From assembly GCA_035447945.1 (NCBI GenBank), contig DAOTHZ010000013.1:1-35231 (forward strand): DNA of 35,231 bases, read 5' to 3'. How positions within the stretch are numbered: the stretch's first letter is position 1; every line of letters begins with the position of its first letter. Origin of the DNA: Syntrophomonas_B sp035447945 (GTDB lineage Bacteria > Bacillota > Syntrophomonadia > Syntrophomonadales > Syntrophomonadaceae). A program made the position numbers and the translations under genes. The notes below the pieces were generated by a model that saw nothing but the letters and a program-made list of their open reading frames with translations, was not told where the DNA came from and did no database searches. Below, piece by piece: positions 32,300-35,231 of the stretch.

Positions 32300-32827
32300 T
32301 TAGTAGGCAAACGTGGTAACACTGAACTCCTTGTTACCCCGTTTTGGACAGGTGTTGCGTTCTTCACACTGACTGCAGACCCGGGACAAATTGTCAGCCC
32401 GATGGATCCTTTCACCCAGAAAACTCATGTCCCGGCTGATGTTGCGATGTTCATATATCGCGCGGCAAATGAGGCTGGTTTCATTGGCATTAAAAAAGGC
32501 ACGCGGTAATATCTCACGTGCCAGTTTTGCACCGAAAGAAGCATGGTCGACTCCTTCCCGGTATTCTTTCCATTTGCCGATATCATGCAACAAGCCACCC
32601 GCATAGATACATTCCTTGGCGGCCAGTTTTCCGCTTACCCCGCTCTCTCTTACAAAATAATTGAGATCGTTATGCTCCAAGACCAATATATAAGCAATCC
32701 GGGCAACATCAATATGATGCTGCAGACCATGCTGACAGTATGCGGTCACATTCTCATCATCTTTATTGCGTTTCATATAGTCAACGTATTGTTCATCCTG
32801 TAAAAGCAACTCTATCCGCTTCACCAT
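32300..32827 (-). CDS. HD-domain metal-dependent phosphohydrolase
   Basis: This 175-aa protein has the HD superfamily metal site: His33 or His37, His81-Asp82 (GGLLHDIGKW), His95, His127 and Asp145. A Cys cluster (Cys151, Cys154, Cys160) near the C-terminus may bind zinc or iron-sulfur. It is 15 nt upstream of folP in the same direction. HD proteins are found in fol clusters of several clostridia; a role on a pterin phosphate or nucleotide is possible but not shown. ATG 32827 is preceded closely by GGGGTG; a GTG at 32833 is an alternative start. Confidence 0.88.
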   Translation of the reverse strand: MVKRIELLLQDEQYVDYMKRNKDDENVTAYCQHGLQHHIDVARIAYILVLEHNDLNYFVRESGVSGKLAAKECIYAGGLLHDIGKWKEYREGVDHASFGAKLAREILPRAFFNANETSLICRAIYEHRNISRDMSFLGERIHRADNLSRVCSQCEERNTCPKRGNKEFSVTTFAY

Positions 32828-32910
32828 CGTCACCCCGTGAATTATTTTATCAACCGGCTTACGTATATATTAAACAAAGAAGCGATAAATCCTGCTGTAC
32901 AAGGCATATT

Positions 32911-34626
32911 TTATGGGAGCGTTTCCTCAGTTGCGGGCGCCGACTCTGTTTGTTGCTGTTCGTCGTTCATAATCCGTTCAAATTCATCCGAGTCAATCGT
33001 TTCCGCCTCGATCAAACGCGCAGCGATATGGTGCAATTTATCGATATTGTCACGCAAAATCTTTTCTGCCTTGTTGTAGCTGGTGTCCATATAATGAGAC
33101 GCTTCTTTGTCAATGGCATAAGCAATCGCATCCGAATAATTGCGATCCCGGGAAATGTCACGGCCTAAAAACACTTCTTCACTCCGGTGTCCAAAGGTTA
33201 ACGGTCCCAAATCTTCGCTCATTCCATATTCGGTGATCATTTTGCGAACAATGCTGCTGGCTCTTTCCAAATCATTTTGAGCGCCGGTGCTGATATCATT
33301 TAGAACCAGCGCTTCTGCGACCCGACCGCCCAACAATGTGGTCACCTCATCAAGCATATATGATTTGGTGATATAATTACGGTCTTCCTCTGGCAAAAGC
33401 AGGGTATACCCCCCGGCCCGTCCGCGGGGTATGATCGATATTTTATGCAGTTTGTCGGTATGCGGCAAGAAAAATGAAACCAAGGCATGGCCCGCTTCGT
33501 GATAAGCCACCAGTTTCTTTTCTTTTTCGGAAATGACGCGGGTCTTCTTCTCCGGACCGGCAATCACGCGCTCGATGGATTCCTCCAATTCTTCCATTCC
33601 TACCGAATCTTTGTCACGCCGGGCCGACAACAGGGCTGCCTCATTGACCAGATTGGCCAAATCCGCCCCGGTAAAACCAGGCGTGCGTTTGGCCAGTATT
33701 TCAAGATTCACATTTTCATCCAGTGGTTTATCCTTGACATGGACTTTCAGGATGGCTTCGCGGCCTTTGACATCAGGACGATCAATCAGGATATGCCGAT
33801 CAAAGCGTCCTGGTCTTAACAAAGCCGGATCAAGAATATCCGGTCGATTGGTGGAAGCCATNNNNNNNNNNNNNNNNNNNNNNNNNNNNNNNNNNNNNNN
33901 NNNNNNNNNNNNNNNNNNNNNNNNNNNNNNNNNNNNNNNNNNNNNNNNNNNNNNNNNNNNNCTGATGGAAAAGAAGGGTACGCCGGCTTCCCCGGCAACC
34001 GCCTTGGCCATCAGGGTTTTGCCGGTACCGGGAGCGCCGAACAATAAAACCCCCCGGGGGATCTTGGCTCCGATTTTAATAAACTTCTCGGGATTCTTCA
34101 GAAACTCAACTACTTCGGCCATTTCCTCTTTGGCTTCCTCTGCACCGGCGACATCAGCGAAAGTGGTTTTGACCTGTTCCCCCGACATCATACGCGCCTT
34201 GCTCTTACCAAACTGCATGACCTTGCCTCCGCCCCCCTGGGTTTGGTTCATGATAAACAACAGGAAGACGATCAGAATCACAATGGGAAAGAGTGTACTG
34301 AGCAACGTCGTCCACCAGGGTGCCGGCGGTACGGGTTGGGCTTTAACCTGTACGCCTTTTTCCTGCATGATTTTATCGATGTTGCTTTCCTTGGTAGCTA
34401 CGGTTGTCACCTTGTCCCCATTTTTCAAGGTTGCCGAAATCTTGTACACCAGATCATCAATCACGATATCAGCATTCTTTACTTGACCTGCTTCAACCTG
34501 GCTGTAGAATTGTGAATACGTCAATTCCCGAACCTCGGTTTGCGGGGTGGAGGTCATTTTGATTGCAAATAATGCCAGCAATACGATCAATGTATATATC
34601 GCTATGTTTTTTAGAGCCTTGTCCAA
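32911..34626 (-). CDS. ftsH: ATP-dependent zinc metalloprotease FtsH, interrupted by an assembly gap
   Basis: This membrane AAA+ protease degrades membrane and regulatory proteins. It has two membrane helices (about 7-24 and 106-126) around a small external domain, then the AAA core with Walker A GAPGTGKT (197-204), the TNRPDILDPALLRPGRFDRHI second region of homology, and the protease domain with zinc motif HEAGH. A 100-N gap removes Walker B and part of the core. Compared with Escherichia coli and Bacillus proteins about 76 residues (about 229 nt) are missing, so the true protein is about 613 aa rather than 571. The reading frame is kept on both sides. The start is TTG at 34626, 7 nt after GGGAGG. 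Confidence 0.95.
   Translation of the reverse strand: MDKALKNIAIYTLIVLLALFAIKMTSTPQTEVRELTYSQFYSQVEAGQVKNADIVIDDLVYKISATLKNGDKVTTVATKESNIDKIMQEKGVQVKAQPVPPAPWWTTLLSTLFPIVILIVFLLFIMNQTQGGGGKVMQFGKSKARMMSGEQVKTTFADVAGAEEAKEEMAEVVEFLKNPEKFIKIGAKIPRGVLLFGAPGTGKTLMAKAVAGEAGVPFFSIXXXXXXXXXXXXXXXXXXXXXXXXXXXXXXXXXXMASTNRPDILDPALLRPGRFDRHILIDRPDVKGREAILKVHVKDKPLDENVNLEILAKRTPGFTGADLANLVNEAALLSARRDKDSVGMEELEESIERVIAGPEKKTRVISEKEKKLVAYHEAGHALVSFFLPHTDKLHKISIIPRGRAGGYTLLLPEEDRNYITKSYMLDEVTTLLGGRVAEALVLNDISTGAQNDLERASSIVRKMITEYGMSEDLGPLTFGHRSEEVFLGRDISRDRNYSDAIAYAIDKEASHYMDTSYNKAEKILRDNIDKLHHIAARLIEAETIDSDEFERIMNDEQQQTESAPATEETLP
33862..33961. other. Assembly gap of 100 N within ftsH
   Basis: Exactly 100 undetermined bases suggest a placeholder of fixed length. 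It should hold the segment from just after FFSI to the residues before ASTNRP, including Walker B. Homology predicts about 229 nt, so positions to the right are probably about 130 bp too low. Confidence 0.95.
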
Positions 34627-34704
34627 TTAATTACCTCCCCGGTTTCTCACAAACATTTCTGTTATATGGAATTTTCTAGACGAATTAATATTCTGAATCA
34701 AAAT

Positions 34705-34733
34705 ATTTTATCATATGGTTATCTGCTTTTCAA
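34705..34733 (-). promoter_or_regulatory. Promoter of ftsH
   Basis: On the minus strand TTGAAA (34728-34733) and TAAAAT (34705-34710) are 17 nt apart, each matching 5 of 6 consensus positions, and TGA before the -10 makes an extended -10. It overlaps the end of tilS and gives a leader of about 70 nt. Confidence 0.65.
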
Positions 34734-35231
34734 ATCGGGCTGCCGCCTTCTTCAGCGCTGATCAGCAGTATGTTTTTGCTTTGTTGGTTTACCGCCATTG
34801 TTGGACAGAAATATAACCCTGGCATCGCATATATTTCTCCGCCCCGGGAGGCAAGGATGGCAATCTGATTTCTTTCCCGGACTGGAATTCTCTGCTCGTT
34901 CAAATACTTTTTAAGTTTTTTATGCCCGGCAGATCCGGTCAGTACGATCATATCTCCGGGGCGACGGGAGCGAAGCACCAATGGCAAAGAAAGTTTGTCA
35001 TAGTCCAGACAAATATCACCCGGTGCTGCTTTGAACCCCGCGCTCGTTTGCAGCGCAAAATGATATCTGTTCCCATTGGGCAAGACAACCTGCCCGGGAA
35101 TCCCAACCTCTATACAGAAACTCCCGGTCTCTTGCCACTGACTCGTAAATACTATTCTATCATAAGACTTGTTAATGATGATTCCCTTTTTTAACTGTAG
35201 TATTTTTGCAGAACCCGGCTTGTGCAGCAAA
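34730..35231 (-). CDS. tilS: tRNA(Ile)-lysidine synthase TilS, C-terminal part
   Basis: This is the last 166 residues of a gene that enters from the right edge. TilS converts the wobble C of the AUA-reading tRNA-Ile to lysidine. The visible part is its C-terminal substrate-binding domain, with LVLRSRRPGDMI, KKLKKYLNEQRIPVRERNQIAIL and IYAMPGL, all typical. The catalytic N-terminal domain with its SGGxDS-type motif is outside the window. tilS-ftsH is the same order as in Bacillus, where hprT normally lies between; here there is no gene between them. Confidence 0.9.
   Translation of the reverse strand, partial: LLHKPGSAKILQLKKGIIINKSYDRIVFTSQWQETGSFCIEVGIPGQVVLPNGNRYHFALQTSAGFKAAPGDICLDYDKLSLPLVLRSRRPGDMIVLTGSAGHKKLKKYLNEQRIPVRERNQIAILASRGGEIYAMPGLYFCPTMAVNQQSKNILLISAEEGGSPI

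Noticed and set aside
32834..32910. Terminator after ftsH
   Set aside because: No stem longer than a few pairs and no T-run was found, so ftsH may read through into the fol genes.
33533..34486. Rightward frame crossing the N gap
   Set aside because: It is antisense to ftsH and open only because N codons hide stops.

Overview
The window is about 35 kb of a Gram-positive-type (Bacillota/Firmicutes, probably class Clostridia) chromosome. The evidence is an SLH-domain surface protein, a CsaB pyruvyl transferase, TagO and LCP wall-polymer enzymes, strong GGAGG-type ribosome binding sites and frequent GTG/TTG starts. The gene neighbourhood (tilS, ftsH, folP-folB-folK, coaX, dusB, greA, lysS) resembles the origin-proximal block of Bacillus and many clostridia. 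A perfect parS-type palindrome (10434-10449) fits that location. I cannot name the species. A run of 100 N inside ftsH shows this is a scaffolded draft assembly.

Left third (1-16.97 kb), cell envelope. On the minus strand lie an SLH-domain S-layer protein, a large multidomain N-acetylmuramoyl-L-alanine amidase, and a tagO-LCP pair. On the plus strand lie a small orphan two-helix membrane protein and then the series csaB, murJ, DUF5693-type membrane protein, an acyltransferase and a GH26-like glycosidase. Together these genes can start a wall polysaccharide on undecaprenyl phosphate (TagO), flip lipid-linked wall precursors (MurJ), attach the polymer to peptidoglycan (LCP) and pyruvylate it (CsaB). 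Pyruvylated polymer is what SLH domains bind, so the S-layer protein and its anchor are encoded near each other. Degenerate repeats related to AGGATGACA fill the gaps around the amidase.

Middle (17.0-21.7 kb), minus strand. greA-lysS has its own promoter, with a perfect 27-bp inverted repeat between the two genes. Upstream is a compact three-gene unit: an HTH regulator, a protein of the kind usually labelled quinate 5-dehydrogenase, and an unrecognised 323-aa protein. It has its own promoter, a tandem 12-bp operator-like repeat and a terminator. This is the best candidate for an undescribed system.

Right half (21.8-35.2 kb), minus strand, a cofactor island. In transcription order: tilS (partial), ftsH, an HD-domain protein, folP, folB, folK, a DUF2520 Rossmann protein (probable ketopantoate reductase), panB, panC, panD, nadA, nadB, nadC, coaX, dusB. 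Folate, pantothenate/CoA and NAD synthesis are almost contiguous. The pathways also connect: PanB uses methylene-tetrahydrofolate, PanD and NadB both consume aspartate, and CoaX phosphorylates the pantothenate made by PanC. No tRNA, rRNA, CRISPR array, insertion sequence or phage gene was seen.
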